Source: Lachnospiraceae bacterium
GTDB taxonomy: Bacteria; Bacillota; Clostridia; Lachnospirales; Lachnospiraceae
DNA: 57,217 nucleotides
Direction: 5' to 3'
Assembly (NCBI GenBank): GCA_900771995.1
Contig: CAAGQC010000058.1
Span: forward strand, 1 to 57,217
In this document: positions 49,053-57,217 of the stretch, one piece after another
Layout of the letters: every line of letters begins with the position of its first letter
How positions within the stretch are numbered: position 1 is the first letter of the stretch
Notes under the pieces: model-generated
Told to the model about the DNA's origin: nothing
Database searches by the model: none
The model's input: only the letters and a program-made list of their open reading frames with translations
Translations under genes and position numbers: made by a program

Positions 49053-50993
49053 ATGACAGAAAAAAAGCATGCAATAAAGCCTTACCCCCTGGGAGCACAT
49101 GTGGAGGACGGAGCGATCCGTTTTGCCTATGCGTCCGGGCAGAAGGATTGCGGCATTATCCTATATGACAGAAAGACCGGAAAGAAACTGCACAGAATCC
49201 CGTTTCGTCCGGAAGAACGGATGGGGAATGTGTACTGTAAATATCTGGAACTGGATCCGAAGGAGATCGGATATCAGTTCTACGAAGGGGATACTTATGT
49301 GACGGACCAGCATGCGCAGGGGTTCTTTCGTAAGCCTGCTTACGGCAAAGCCAGAAAGAATGTGAACCGCATTGCCGTATTCCCGGACGGGGATTTTGAC
49401 TGGGGACAGGATGTTCCCCCGATGCTTTCCTATCAGGAGAGCATCTGTTACTGTCTGCATGTCCGCGGATTTACCATGCATGCCTCCTCACAGGTGACAC
49501 ATCGCGGGACCTTCGCAGGGGTGATGGAGAAGCTGGACTATCTGCATGAGATCGGCGTCACCACAGTGGAATTCCAGCCGGTCTATGAATTCGATGAGAC
49601 TCCGGCAGAAACAGTTCCTGCGACATCTAAAGATCTGGCTGCCATAGCGGGAGAAAAGAGCGGAGAACGCCCCGGATACCGGATACTGAATTACTGGGGC
49701 TACCAGGAGGGCTTTTACTATGCGCCCAAGGCGGCTTACGCGGCAGGGGAAGACCCTGCAGAGGAACTGCGCCGCATGGTGAAGGAGTTCCATAAGCGCA
49801 AAATGGAAGTAATCTTACAGTTCTATTTTCCGAAGGGAATGGATGCTGCAGAGATCGGGAATATTCTGAGATTCTGGGTACTATCTTATCATGTGGACGG
49901 TTTTCATCTGATGGGAGAGGGAGTCCCTGCCCAGACACTGGCAAAGGATCCGGCATTATCCGGAACGAAGCTGTGGTATTATTCCTTTGATCCTTCGGAA
50001 ATTTATGCGCCGTCGGCAAAGCCGGAATACCGCAATCTGGCGGAGTACCGGGATGATTACCTGTATACCATGCGCCGTTTCCTCAAGGGGGATGACAATA
50101 TGCTTTCGGGGGTATTGTACGAGATGCGTCATATTCCCGCCTGCATGGGACGGATCCATTATCTGTCCAATTATTACGGCTTTACCCTGATGGATATGGT
50201 TTCCTATGACCACAAGCACAACGAAGCCAACGGAGAAGGCAACCGGGATGGCAACGACTATAACTGCAGCTGGAACTGTGGAGAGGAGGGGCCGTCCAGA
50301 AGGAAGAAGGTACTGGCACTCCGGAAAAAACAGTTACAGAATGCCTTTTGTATGCTGCTTCTGACCCAGTCCACCCCCTTGATCTTCATGGGGGACGAAT
50401 TCGGCCATTCCCAGCAGGGCAACAACAATCCCTACTGTCAGGACAATAAGATTACATGGCTGAACTGGCAGGACCAGGAGAAGAACGGGGAGCTGTTTGC
50501 TTTCTGGAAGCAGATGATCGCTTTCCGGAAGGCACATCCGATCCTGCATCCGGAAGAGGAGCTTCGGATCCTGGATACTTTATCCTGCGGCTATCCGGAT
50601 CTGTCTTATCATGGGCAGAATGCCTGGAGGCACCAGACGGAGAGTTATAACCGGCATGTGGGCATCATGTACTGCGGAAAATATGCAAAAACCCCGCAGG
50701 GAGACGAAGATTCCTTCCTCTATGTTGCCATGAACATGCACTGGGAGCCTCAGAAGCTGGCGTTTCCCAAACTGCCGAAGGGCATGGAGTGGAAGCCGGT
50801 GCTGGCCACGGAGAAGGCAGAGAACACACTGACGGTACAGGAAAAGGAAGAACCCTCCAAGGAGCAGATGGGGACGATTGCCCCCCGCAGTATCGCTGTG
50901 TATGAAGGTGTGATGGGAGCACTGCCTGAAAAGGGGAAAAAAGGTTCGGCAAGATCCGGAAAAAAGAAAGAGGATGCTGTCGAAGAAAGATGA
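49053..50993 (+). CDS. GH13 isoamylase/GlgX-like protein, probably catalytically inactive
   Basis: 646 residues from the ATG at 49053 (GGAG upstream). A CBM48-like N-terminus (YPLGAHVEDGAIRFAYASGQ), then a GH13 barrel: TFAGVMEKLDYLHEIGVTTV, and GFTLMDMVSYDHKHNEANGE with NRDG and SWNCGEEGP, specific to GlgX/isoamylase enzymes. But region I (normally DVVxNH) reads VILQFYFPKG (253-262). Region II (DGFRFD) reads VDGFHLMG, with Met287 in place of the nucleophile Asp. Region IV (HDGFTL) reads YYGFTL, with Tyr375 in place of the transition-state Asp. A glycogen-binding role is likely; cleavage is not. Confidence 0.85.
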   Translation: MTEKKHAIKPYPLGAHVEDGAIRFAYASGQKDCGIILYDRKTGKKLHRIPFRPEERMGNVYCKYLELDPKEIGYQFYEGDTYVTDQHAQGFFRKPAYGKARKNVNRIAVFPDGDFDWGQDVPPMLSYQESICYCLHVRGFTMHASSQVTHRGTFAGVMEKLDYLHEIGVTTVEFQPVYEFDETPAETVPATSKDLAAIAGEKSGERPGYRILNYWGYQEGFYYAPKAAYAAGEDPAEELRRMVKEFHKRKMEVILQFYFPKGMDAAEIGNILRFWVLSYHVDGFHLMGEGVPAQTLAKDPALSGTKLWYYSFDPSEIYAPSAKPEYRNLAEYRDDYLYTMRRFLKGDDNMLSGVLYEMRHIPACMGRIHYLSNYYGFTLMDMVSYDHKHNEANGEGNRDGNDYNCSWNCGEEGPSRRKKVLALRKKQLQNAFCMLLLTQSTPLIFMGDEFGHSQQGNNNPYCQDNKITWLNWQDQEKNGELFAFWKQMIAFRKAHPILHPEEELRILDTLSCGYPDLSYHGQNAWRHQTESYNRHVGIMYCGKYAKTPQGDEDSFLYVAMNMHWEPQKLAFPKLPKGMEWKPVLATEKAENTLTVQEKEEPSKEQMGTIAPRSIAVYEGVMGALPEKGKKGSARSGKKKEDAVEER

Positions 50994-51002
50994 TAACACG
51001 AA

Positions 51003-51578
51003 ATGCATAATATCTGGAAACATTTTAAGACGATCACACACCATAAGATCCTGGTGGCAAAGGGCTGCTTTAAGGTAGGCTTGTATAGGCAGGGACTTTT
51101 GCATGATATGTCGAAATACAGCCCCACAGAATTCTGGGTGGGTGTGAAATATTATCAGGGGACCCGCAGCCCCAATAATGCGGAGAGAGAGGATATCGGT
51201 TATTCCAGCGCCTGGCTGCACCATAAGGGCAGAAATAAGCACCATTACGAGTACTGGATCGATTACAGTATGCAGGCATTGCCGGGAGGAATGGCACCGG
51301 TGCCCATGCCGGACCGTTATATTGCTGAGATGATCATGGACCGGATCGCCGCCAGCAAGGTCTATATGGGGGAGGCGTATACCGACAAGGCTCCTCTGGA
51401 GTATTATTACCGGGGGACCGACAAGGCCCCCATCCATCCCGAGACAAAGGCAAAGCTTCTGTACGTGCTGGAAATGCTGGCGGAGCAGGGAGAGGAGAAG
51501 ACCTTCCGGTTTATCAAAGAGGAACTGGTAAAGCATAAACAATGCATGGACTGGCACCAGCTGGAGAAAGTGGAATAG
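51003..51578 (+). CDS. DUF5662 family protein
   Basis: 191 residues, nine bases after the GH13-like gene. Rich in His: HFKTITHHKILVAKGC, LLHDMSKYSPTEFW, WLHHKGRNKHHYEYWIDY. The HD, HH and NKHH pattern suggests a metal-dependent HD-like phosphohydrolase, which has not been shown for this family. Probably co-transcribed with the GH13-like gene. Confidence 0.85.
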   Translation: MHNIWKHFKTITHHKILVAKGCFKVGLYRQGLLHDMSKYSPTEFWVGVKYYQGTRSPNNAEREDIGYSSAWLHHKGRNKHHYEYWIDYSMQALPGGMAPVPMPDRYIAEMIMDRIAASKVYMGEAYTDKAPLEYYYRGTDKAPIHPETKAKLLYVLEMLAEQGEEKTFRFIKEELVKHKQCMDWHQLEKVE

Positions 51579-51611
51579 AATAGTAAAAAACAGTGGTAAG
51601 TAGAGGATCCT

Positions 51612-51923
51612 ATGAACTGTATCATTCTGTTATTGTTACTATTTTGTGGCGGAAATTCCTGCGGAAACGGCAATCGCAGCGGAAACGGTAATTCCGGTTC
51701 CTGCGGAAGCAGCAATTCCTGTGGTAATTCCAATAACTCCTGTGGCAGCGGAAACTCGAATTCCTGCGGTGCGCGTCGTCTGGAAGAGGACGGATGCGGC
51801 GGAGACAGAGACCGCAGACCTCCCAGACCGGATTTCCCGAATTTTACACCGGTGGATGATCCTGCATTTTCCAGAAGAAACGACGGAAGATGCGAGACCT
51901 GCGGATGTGAGCAGAATTCCTGA
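51612..51923 (+). CDS. Cys/Asn/Gly/Ser-rich small protein
   Basis: 103 residues, RBS AGAGGA. Starts with a hydrophobic stretch MNCIILLLLLFCGG, then a repetitive region 15-53 built of N-S-C-G units (GNSNNSCGSGNSNSCG), and a charged tail with Pro (RRPPRPDFPNF) and CETCGCEQ at the end. The composition resembles spore-coat or surface proteins of Firmicutes. Low complexity makes other assignments impossible. It is real in that the reading frame is short but well started and ends in a terminator. Confidence 0.6.
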   Translation: MNCIILLLLLFCGGNSCGNGNRSGNGNSGSCGSSNSCGNSNNSCGSGNSNSCGARRLEEDGCGGDRDRRPPRPDFPNFTPVDDPAFSRRNDGRCETCGCEQNS

Positions 51924-51933
51924 AAATATGGGT

Positions 51934-51976
51934 AGCAAAAGCCCCTGAACTGTGGATACAGCTCAGGGGCTTGCTT
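51934..51976. terminator. Terminator between the Cys-rich protein and potD
   Basis: AAGCCCCTGA and TCAGGGGCTT with inner CTGT/ACAG stems, flanked by A/T on both sides; serves both converging genes. Confidence 0.82.
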
Positions 51977-51990
51977 TGTCTCAAAAAGAA

Positions 51991-53055
51991 TTAGTTGGAC
52001 ATAACTTCTTTCCAATATTTGTTGTAGAGTTCTTCGCCGTCCTCTCCGAGGTACAGGAAGGTCTCCAGATTGTTATACTGTGTCAGATCCGGGAATGCGA
52101 TGGGAGAGTTCTTCAGATTCTCATCCTCGATCAGTTCCTGTGCGGCTACATTGGGAGTACCGTAGGTGATGTACTCAAAGTTCTTCAGGGCCACATCCGG
52201 ACGGCACATGAAATCAATGAACTTCTCTGCATTTTCTTTGTTGGGAGCATTCTTCGGGATTACCCAGCCGTCGATCCAGACATTGGTGCCTTCCTCGGGG
52301 ATCACGTAATCCAGATCCTCGTTTTCACTCATGACATAGAGAGCATCACCGGAGAACATAACGCCCATGGCTGCCTCTCCGCCGATCATCTTGTCACGTA
52401 CCTGGTCTACCACATAGGCCTGTACCAGAGGCTTCTGGGCAATCAGATCCTGTGTGGCAATCTGCAGTTCGGACTCGTCCAGACTGTTGGAAGAGAATCC
52501 GTTCTTTTTCAGGGCTACCATGAAACTGTCCTTGATGGAATCCATCATCAGAATCTCATCGGCGTACTTTTCATCCCAGAGATCCGCCCACTTGGTGGGA
52601 GGGGTATCCACCAGAGTCTTGTTGTAGATGATTCCTACGGTTCCCCAGCAGTAGGGAACACAGTATTTATTGCCGGGATCGTAAGCAGCAGCCTGCTCAT
52701 AATACTGGGCACCGATATTTTCCTTGGCATTGGGGATCTTGTCGTAATCCAGTTCCTGGATCAGATCGTTCTCGATCATTTTCTGTACCATGTAGTCGGA
52801 AGGACATACCACATCGTAAGCGGAAGAACCGGCCTCTACCTTGGGATACATGATCTCGTTGGTCTCGAACTCATCGTAGACCACCTTGATTCCGGTCTCT
52901 TCTTCGAACATGGTGATAGTATCGGGATCGATGTATTCGCCCCAGTTGTAGACGATGACTTCACCATTGTCACCACCGGCGGAAGAGGATCCGCAGCCGG
53001 TCAGAGCAGTCGCGGTAAGGATACCGCACAGAAGCAGTGCAATAAATTTTTTCAT
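51991..53055 (-). CDS. potD: Spermidine/putrescine-binding lipoprotein
   Basis: 354 residues. Signal peptide with lipobox LTGCGSSS (Cys near 21). The mature protein starts VIVYNWGEYIDPDTITMFEE, the family's ligand-binding opening, and has YDVVCPSDYMVQKMIENDLI. Captures polyamines outside the membrane for PotABC. Last gene of potABCD. Confidence 0.96.
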   Translation of the reverse strand: MKKFIALLLCGILTATALTGCGSSSAGGDNGEVIVYNWGEYIDPDTITMFEEETGIKVVYDEFETNEIMYPKVEAGSSAYDVVCPSDYMVQKMIENDLIQELDYDKIPNAKENIGAQYYEQAAAYDPGNKYCVPYCWGTVGIIYNKTLVDTPPTKWADLWDEKYADEILMMDSIKDSFMVALKKNGFSSNSLDESELQIATQDLIAQKPLVQAYVVDQVRDKMIGGEAAMGVMFSGDALYVMSENEDLDYVIPEEGTNVWIDGWVIPKNAPNKENAEKFIDFMCRPDVALKNFEYITYGTPNVAAQELIEDENLKNSPIAFPDLTQYNNLETFLYLGEDGEELYNKYWKEVMSN

Positions 53056-53087
53056 TTCTTTTCCTCCTGAATTTTATTTCCAAAGAA

Positions 53088-53864
53088 TTATTTCTTCTTC
53101 TTTGCCATGGGCATATAGTTCACCAGTAAAAGCAGAACCAGTACTGTCACGAAAATGATGGTGGACAGTGCATACATTTCCGGTTTGATTCCCTTCTTTA
53201 CCTCGGTGTAGATCTTGGTGGACAGTGTGTCGACACCGGGACCCTTGGTAAAGTGGGTAATGATAAAGTCATCCAGTGACATGGTAAATGCCATCAGGAA
53301 ACCGGACAGGATACCGGGAAGGATATCCGGAAATACCACTTTGAAAAAAGCATACGTATTAGAAGCACCCAGATCAAGGGCAGCTTCGTAAGTGCTGGGA
53401 TTCAGCTGCTTCATGCGGGGCATTACGCTTAAGATCACATAAGGGATGTTAAAGGTAATGTGGGACAGCAGGATCGTACCGAAACCGAATTTGGCTCCCA
53501 GGCTTAAGAACAGCAGCATCAGAGAGATACCGGTAACGATCTCCGCATTCAGCATGGGAATATTCGTGATTCCCATAAGGATCGTACGGCTGGTACGCTT
53601 CATGGACTGCATGGCGATGCAGGCGATCGTACCGATAAAGGTGGCGATCAGTGCAGACAGCACGGCCAGTGCCAGCGTATTCCACAGCGCCTGCATGATC
53701 TGTTCGTTCTGGAACAGGGCCGCATACCATTTGGCCGTAAAGCCTCCCCATTTCGCACGGGTCTTGCTGGCGTTGAAGGAGAGTACCATCAGGGTGACAA
53801 TGGGAGCATATAAAAAGATAAAGATCAGCCCCAGATAAATTTTCTGTGCGGTTGTTTTGATCAT
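53088..53864 (-). CDS. potC: Polyamine ABC transporter permease
   Basis: 258 residues, six membrane helices. The EAA loop EAALDLGASNTYAFFKVVFP contacts PotA. Overlaps potB by four bases (ATGA), so translated together. Confidence 0.95.
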   Translation of the reverse strand: MIKTTAQKIYLGLIFIFLYAPIVTLMVLSFNASKTRAKWGGFTAKWYAALFQNEQIMQALWNTLALAVLSALIATFIGTIACIAMQSMKRTSRTILMGITNIPMLNAEIVTGISLMLLFLSLGAKFGFGTILLSHITFNIPYVILSVMPRMKQLNPSTYEAALDLGASNTYAFFKVVFPDILPGILSGFLMAFTMSLDDFIITHFTKGPGVDTLSTKIYTEVKKGIKPEMYALSTIIFVTVLVLLLLVNYMPMAKKKK

Positions 53865-54673
53865 AATGTGTTCGCCTCCCCGTCTTTATCCGTGATCACG
53901 GAGATCACCATATTGAAGATGATGAACAGCATCAGCACAATGGAAAGTCCGCTTCCCAGATTCCAGTTGCCGGTCTGGGTGAATTCCTGCTCGATGACGT
54001 TACCGATGAGCAGGATCTTGCTGCCGCCTAAGATCTTACTGATAACGAAGGTGGTCAGAGCGGGAACGAATACCATGGTGATACCGCTGAACATGCCGGG
54101 CAGACTTAAGGGGAAAATGATCCGCACAAAAGTCTGTACTCCGTTGGCTCCGAGATCGTAGGCGGCATTGATCACGCTCTTGTCGATCTTGACCAGTACA
54201 TTATATAAAGGAAGTACCATAAAAGGCAAAAAGTTATATACCATGCCCAGGACAATGGCGGAAGGCGTATTGATGATATTTAACGCTGGCAGATGCAGGG
54301 CGGAGAGAATACTGTTGATAACACCGGTCTTCTCGAGCAAAGTCTGCCATGCCAGGGTACGAAGCAGAAAGTTCATCCACATGGGCAAAATGAAAATCAG
54401 CACTAAAAAGGAATTCTGGTTGACATTCAGGTTACACAGAATCATGGCAAGGGGATATGCCAGAAGCAGGCAGATCACCGTGCTGATCACAGATAACTTC
54501 AGAGCCTCCCACAGAGCCTTGGAATGCTCGGCGGTAGCGATGGCCAGAATATTATCAAGGGTAAAAGCGCCGCTCTTATTGGTCAGACCAAAGTAGAAGA
54601 CCATGCAAAGAGGCACGATGACGAACATGGCTGACCAGAAGATAAAAGGGAGCGATAATAATTTTTTATTCAT
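53861..54673 (-). CDS. potB: Polyamine ABC transporter permease
   Basis: 270 residues from the ATG at 54673; GGAG is just upstream within potA, and the longer frame to 54694 is not family-like. Six membrane helices, with the EAA-like loop NAAYDLGANGVQTFVRIIFP. Overlaps potA by eight bases. Confidence 0.95.
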   Translation of the reverse strand: MNKKLLSLPFIFWSAMFVIVPLCMVFYFGLTNKSGAFTLDNILAIATAEHSKALWEALKLSVISTVICLLLAYPLAMILCNLNVNQNSFLVLIFILPMWMNFLLRTLAWQTLLEKTGVINSILSALHLPALNIINTPSAIVLGMVYNFLPFMVLPLYNVLVKIDKSVINAAYDLGANGVQTFVRIIFPLSLPGMFSGITMVFVPALTTFVISKILGGSKILLIGNVIEQEFTQTGNWNLGSGLSIVLMLFIIFNMVISVITDKDGEANTL

Positions 54674-55739
54674 TGACTCCAATGGCCTCCTCATCCTCGG
54701 ATTCCGGCTTCTTCATGATCTGGATGTTGAACGGATCTACCTTGATGCCGACTTTGGTTCCGACGGGAACCATTTTCGTGGACTGTACCAGCCATTCGAA
54801 ACCATTGGCCATAACTTCCATTTCGTAGTGGACACCCTTGAAGATGGAGTGAGTAAGGGTACCCTGAATGATACCTTCTTCCGGAGTTACCAGTTCCACA
54901 TCCTCGGGACGGATGACGACGTCGACGGGCCTGTTCTCACCGAAACCGGTATCCACACAGTCGAAACGGGCGCCCAGGATCTCTACCAGACGGTCACGGA
55001 TCATGGTGGCACCGATAATGTTACTGTCACCGATAAAGTCGGCAACGAAAGCGTTCTCCGGCTCGTTGTATATGCTCTCGGGAGTACCGATCTGCTGGAT
55101 ATAGCCCTGGTTCATGACCACGATGGTGTCGGACATGGTCAGAGCCTCCTCCTGGTCATGGGTGACATAGATAAAGGTAATGCCCAGTTCGTTCTTCAGG
55201 CGGATCAGCTCGTACTGCATGTCCTGACGCAGCTTCAGATCCAGAGCCCCCAGAGGCTCATCTAAGAGCAGAAGCTTGGGCTCATTTACGATAGCGCGGG
55301 CGATGGCGATACGCTGCTGCTGGCCGCCGCTTAAGGAATCCGGCATACGGTTCTCGAAACCGTCCAGATTTACCAGTTTCAGGGCATATTTGATTTTATC
55401 GTTAATATAAGATTTACTTTTACCACTGATCTTTAATCCGAAAGCGATGTTCTCCGCAATGGTCATATGGGGGAACAGGGCATACTTCTGGAATACGGTG
55501 TTCAGATTGCGCTTATTGGGTGGAAGGTTAGTGATATCCCGGCCTTCGAAAATGACCTGACCCTTGTCAGGAGTCTCGAAACCGCCCAGAATACGGAGGG
55601 TTGTAGTCTTTCCGCAGCCACTGGGTCCCAACAGAGTCAGGAACTCGTTCTCGCGGATGTACAGATTGAGATCATCCAGAACCATCTGATTGTCAAATGA
55701 TTTTGAAATGTTCACTAAATTGACTAAAGCATTTTTCAT
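54666..55739 (-). CDS. potA: Spermidine/putrescine ABC transporter ATPase
   Basis: 357 residues from the ATG at 55739, with GGAAGGA upstream; the TTG at 55742 is not needed. Walker A GPSGCGKTTTLR, Q-loop FQKYALFPHM, signature LSGGQQQRIAIARA, Walker B LLLDEPLGALD, and a C-terminal TOBE domain. Powers polyamine uptake. The PotR/XRE-cupin regulator often seen in front of potA is absent. Confidence 0.96.
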   Translation of the reverse strand: MKNALVNLVNISKSFDNQMVLDDLNLYIRENEFLTLLGPSGCGKTTTLRILGGFETPDKGQVIFEGRDITNLPPNKRNLNTVFQKYALFPHMTIAENIAFGLKISGKSKSYINDKIKYALKLVNLDGFENRMPDSLSGGQQQRIAIARAIVNEPKLLLLDEPLGALDLKLRQDMQYELIRLKNELGITFIYVTHDQEEALTMSDTIVVMNQGYIQQIGTPESIYNEPENAFVADFIGDSNIIGATMIRDRLVEILGARFDCVDTGFGENRPVDVVIRPEDVELVTPEEGIIQGTLTHSIFKGVHYEMEVMANGFEWLVQSTKMVPVGTKVGIKVDPFNIQIMKKPESEDEEAIGVNE

Positions 55740-55820
55740 CAATTTTTTCCTTCCTGATGTAAAAAATCCTGCAAAAAATCCTCGAAAAACCTAAATGAAA
55801 ATTTTTTGCAAGTCGAATTA

Positions 55821-55849
55821 ATATTATACGTAAATACCCGGAAAGTCAA
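55821..55849 (-). promoter_or_regulatory. Promoter of potABCD
   Basis: Minus strand TTGACT (55849-55844), 17 bases, TAATAT (55826-55821). A TATAAT also lies at a 15-base spacing, so the exact -10 is unclear. Confidence 0.6.
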
Positions 55850-55940
55850 TGTGAAGTTTTGCATTTTGCCCCCTAATTTACCTAATCTTTACCCAGGGGG
55901 AAAAACAGAAGTATTTTTCGGGAATTTTGCAGAAAAAATG

Positions 55941-55969
55941 TTTCACAATTTTTAGAATTGTGCTATATT
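55941..55969 (+). promoter_or_regulatory. Promoter with internal operator upstream of lactonase gene
   Basis: TTTCAC (55941-55946), 17 bases, TATATT (55964-55969). CACAATT (55944-55950) and AATTGTG (55956-55962) form a perfect 7-bp inverted repeat between the two boxes, a typical place for a repressor. The regulator is unknown. Confidence 0.55.
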
Positions 55970-56012
55970 TATAAACATAAAAAAGACAGAGAACGCTAAG
56001 GAGGATCCGGTC

Positions 56013-57065
56013 ATGAGCAAGGAAAAATATGTAGCCTATGTTTCCAGTTATACCCAGGGGGACAGTCATGGTATCAGAATATATGATGTGGATATGAAAA
56101 ACGGCCGTTTTAAGGAGAAGGACAAGGTGGAGATCACGAACTCTTCCTACCTGACCATTTCCCACAACGGAAAGTTTCTTTATTCTATAACGGACTTCGG
56201 CGTGGAAGCTTACACCATTATGCCGGACGGAGATCTGGAACTGATCAATTTCGCACCGATCAACGGTATGAGAGGCTGCTATGTTTCCACGGATTATACG
56301 GATCAGTATCTGTTTGTAGCCGGTTATCATGACGGCAAACTGACAGTGCTCCGCCTGAAGGAGGACGGTTCCATCGGTGAGATCACCGATGAGATCTATC
56401 ACAAGGGTCTGGGCAGTATGGCAGAGCGGAATTTCCGTCCCCATATCAACTGTGCCCGCATGACACATGATAATAAGTACCTTTTGGTAGCGGATCAGGG
56501 TATGGATCACGTCAATGTATATCGTTTTGACATGGTGAAGGGCAAGGTAAAGCTGGAAGACATCATCCGCAGTGAGATGGAGTCCGCACCCCGCCATATC
56601 AAGATTTCCGAGGATGGCAAATATATTTATATTCTGCATGAATTAAAGTGTTACATTGATGTTTACGAGTATGCGGACAACAATAACGATCCTACCTTTG
56701 AGAAGATCCAGACGGTGGATATTATCAAGCTGACCAGAGGCAGTACCAACAGTGCCAGCGCGTTCAGTTTCTCTCTGGATTATAATTATCTGCTCAGTTC
56801 TGTGGCAGGAGATAATTCCGTTATTGTATTTGACGTGGACAAGAAGACGGGACTGCTGAAGAAAAATTTCCTGCTGCCGGTCAGCGGTGAGTATCCGAAG
56901 GATGCAGAGTTCTTCCCGGACAACAAGTTTCTGGTATCCTTAAATCATGAGAGCAATACCATGACTTTCTTCCATATCGATCTGGAGCATGGTACCATGA
57001 TCATGAACGGACCGGCCATGAAGGTTAATATGCCCAACTGTATTTTGTTCCATAAGCTGGGATAA
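56013..57065 (+). CDS. Lactonase-family beta-propeller protein (6-phosphogluconolactonase-like)
   Basis: 350 residues, AGGAGG before the ATG. Seven-bladed propeller of the YkgB/Pgl type: FRPHINCARMTHDNKYLLVA, PRHIKISEDGKYIYILHELK, and EYPKDAEFFPDNKFLVSLNH. The NxxS/T and RHI signature residues match lactonase family members that hydrolyse 6-phosphogluconolactone; paralogues may act on other lactones. Single-gene unit with its own promoter and terminator. Confidence 0.9.
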   Translation: MSKEKYVAYVSSYTQGDSHGIRIYDVDMKNGRFKEKDKVEITNSSYLTISHNGKFLYSITDFGVEAYTIMPDGDLELINFAPINGMRGCYVSTDYTDQYLFVAGYHDGKLTVLRLKEDGSIGEITDEIYHKGLGSMAERNFRPHINCARMTHDNKYLLVADQGMDHVNVYRFDMVKGKVKLEDIIRSEMESAPRHIKISEDGKYIYILHELKCYIDVYEYADNNNDPTFEKIQTVDIIKLTRGSTNSASAFSFSLDYNYLLSSVAGDNSVIVFDVDKKTGLLKKNFLLPVSGEYPKDAEFFPDNKFLVSLNHESNTMTFFHIDLEHGTMIMNGPAMKVNMPNCILFHKLG

Positions 57066-57096
57066 AAGTTGTGTGGGCCACAGACATCCGTGAAAT

Positions 57097-57137
57097 AAAT
57101 GAGACTATATCCCTTGTGATATAGTCTCATTTTTGTT
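57097..57137 (+). terminator. Terminator after lactonase gene
   Basis: AAATGAGACTATATC (57097-57111) pairs with GATATAGTCTCATTT (from about 57118), then T residues. Confidence 0.88.
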
Positions 57138-57156
57138 AGAATGAATGTAACTATTC

Positions 57157-57217
57157 AGAGCCATGCAAATTTAGACATAATGCCATGCTTGCATGAGCAA
57201 TTATGGCTAAATTTATA
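57157..57217. repeat. Nested inverted repeat at the window end
   Basis: GAGCCATGCAAA (starting near 57160) leads into AAATTTAGACATAAT, paired with ATTATGGCTAAATTT with one mismatch. The loop contains ATGC-TT-GCAT. It resembles the element at 1701-1768. The window cuts off before its full extent can be seen. Confidence 0.55.

Noticed and set aside
51952..53070. A 372-residue open frame opposite potD
   Set aside because: potD is unmistakable on the minus strand; the opposite frame has a repetitive, unnatural composition.

Overview
The window looks like a chromosomal segment of a Gram-positive anaerobe of class Clostridia, most likely Lachnospiraceae. The evidence is gene order: rpmF-plsX-acpP-rnc-smc-ftsY, ylxM-ffh-rpsP-khpA-rimM-trmD-rplS-lepB-rbgA-rnhB-ylqG/ylqH-like-yraN, and der-plsY-gpsA. 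A T-box tyrS, a monomeric [FeFe] hydrogenase, DUF1292, DUF5662 and SdpR/SdpI genes, and purine-rich Shine-Dalgarno sites in front of most genes, agree with this. No species is assigned. Nearly all genes are on the + strand; the exceptions are prs, the DUF1292 gene and the potABCD operon.

Layout. 1-9331: ribosomal protein L32, phospholipid/fatty-acid entry (plsX, acpP), RNase III, SMC and FtsY, then threonine deaminase and a YitT membrane protein. 9439-12271: a MATE exporter and an SdpR/SdpI pair with a visible promoter and operator. 12272-17400: an AT-richer accessory island with a truncated DUF3990 remnant abutting a NucS-like nuclease gene, TTTAAGG direct repeats, two paralogous small proteins flanking cargo (a membrane-anchored protein and a Cof-type HAD phosphatase), a gene fragment, and an AlbA/Schlafen-type regulator with an exact 21-bp-period repeat. 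17473-20420: a two-domain polyphosphate:AMP phosphotransferase and homoserine dehydrogenase. 20572-31573: the SRP/ribosome-biogenesis block, including a TrmD fused to a GNAT-like domain, two signal peptidases, RbgA, RNase HII, FliK-like and FlhB-C-like proteins, YraN and PgeF. 31699-36350: a two-component system with an unusual polytopic kinase, and a long-form PRPP synthetase on the opposite strand. 36497-40934: a radical-SAM DUF512 protein, Der, PlsY and GpsA. 40973-48586: T-box-controlled tyrS, a group-B-like [FeFe] hydrogenase, a TRIC/UPF0126 protein, gltX and a UvrD-type helicase. 48558-51923: DUF1292, a GH13 isoamylase-like protein that appears to have lost its catalytic residues, DUF5662 and a Cys/Asn/Gly-rich small protein. 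51991-55739: the polyamine ABC transporter potABCD. 56013-57065: a lactonase-family beta-propeller protein.

Most of the window is housekeeping: translation and protein export (SRP, FtsY, signal peptidases, RbgA, Der), phospholipid synthesis (PlsX, AcpP, PlsY, GpsA) and chromosome maintenance (Smc, Rnc, RnhB). The most unusual items are the TrmD-GNAT fusion, the GH13 pseudoenzyme, the mosaic island with its repeated small-protein family, and several nested RNA hairpins in 5' leaders or inside operons. I found no phage, transposase, CRISPR array, rRNA or tRNA gene. All assignments come from reading the sequence; no database search was run.
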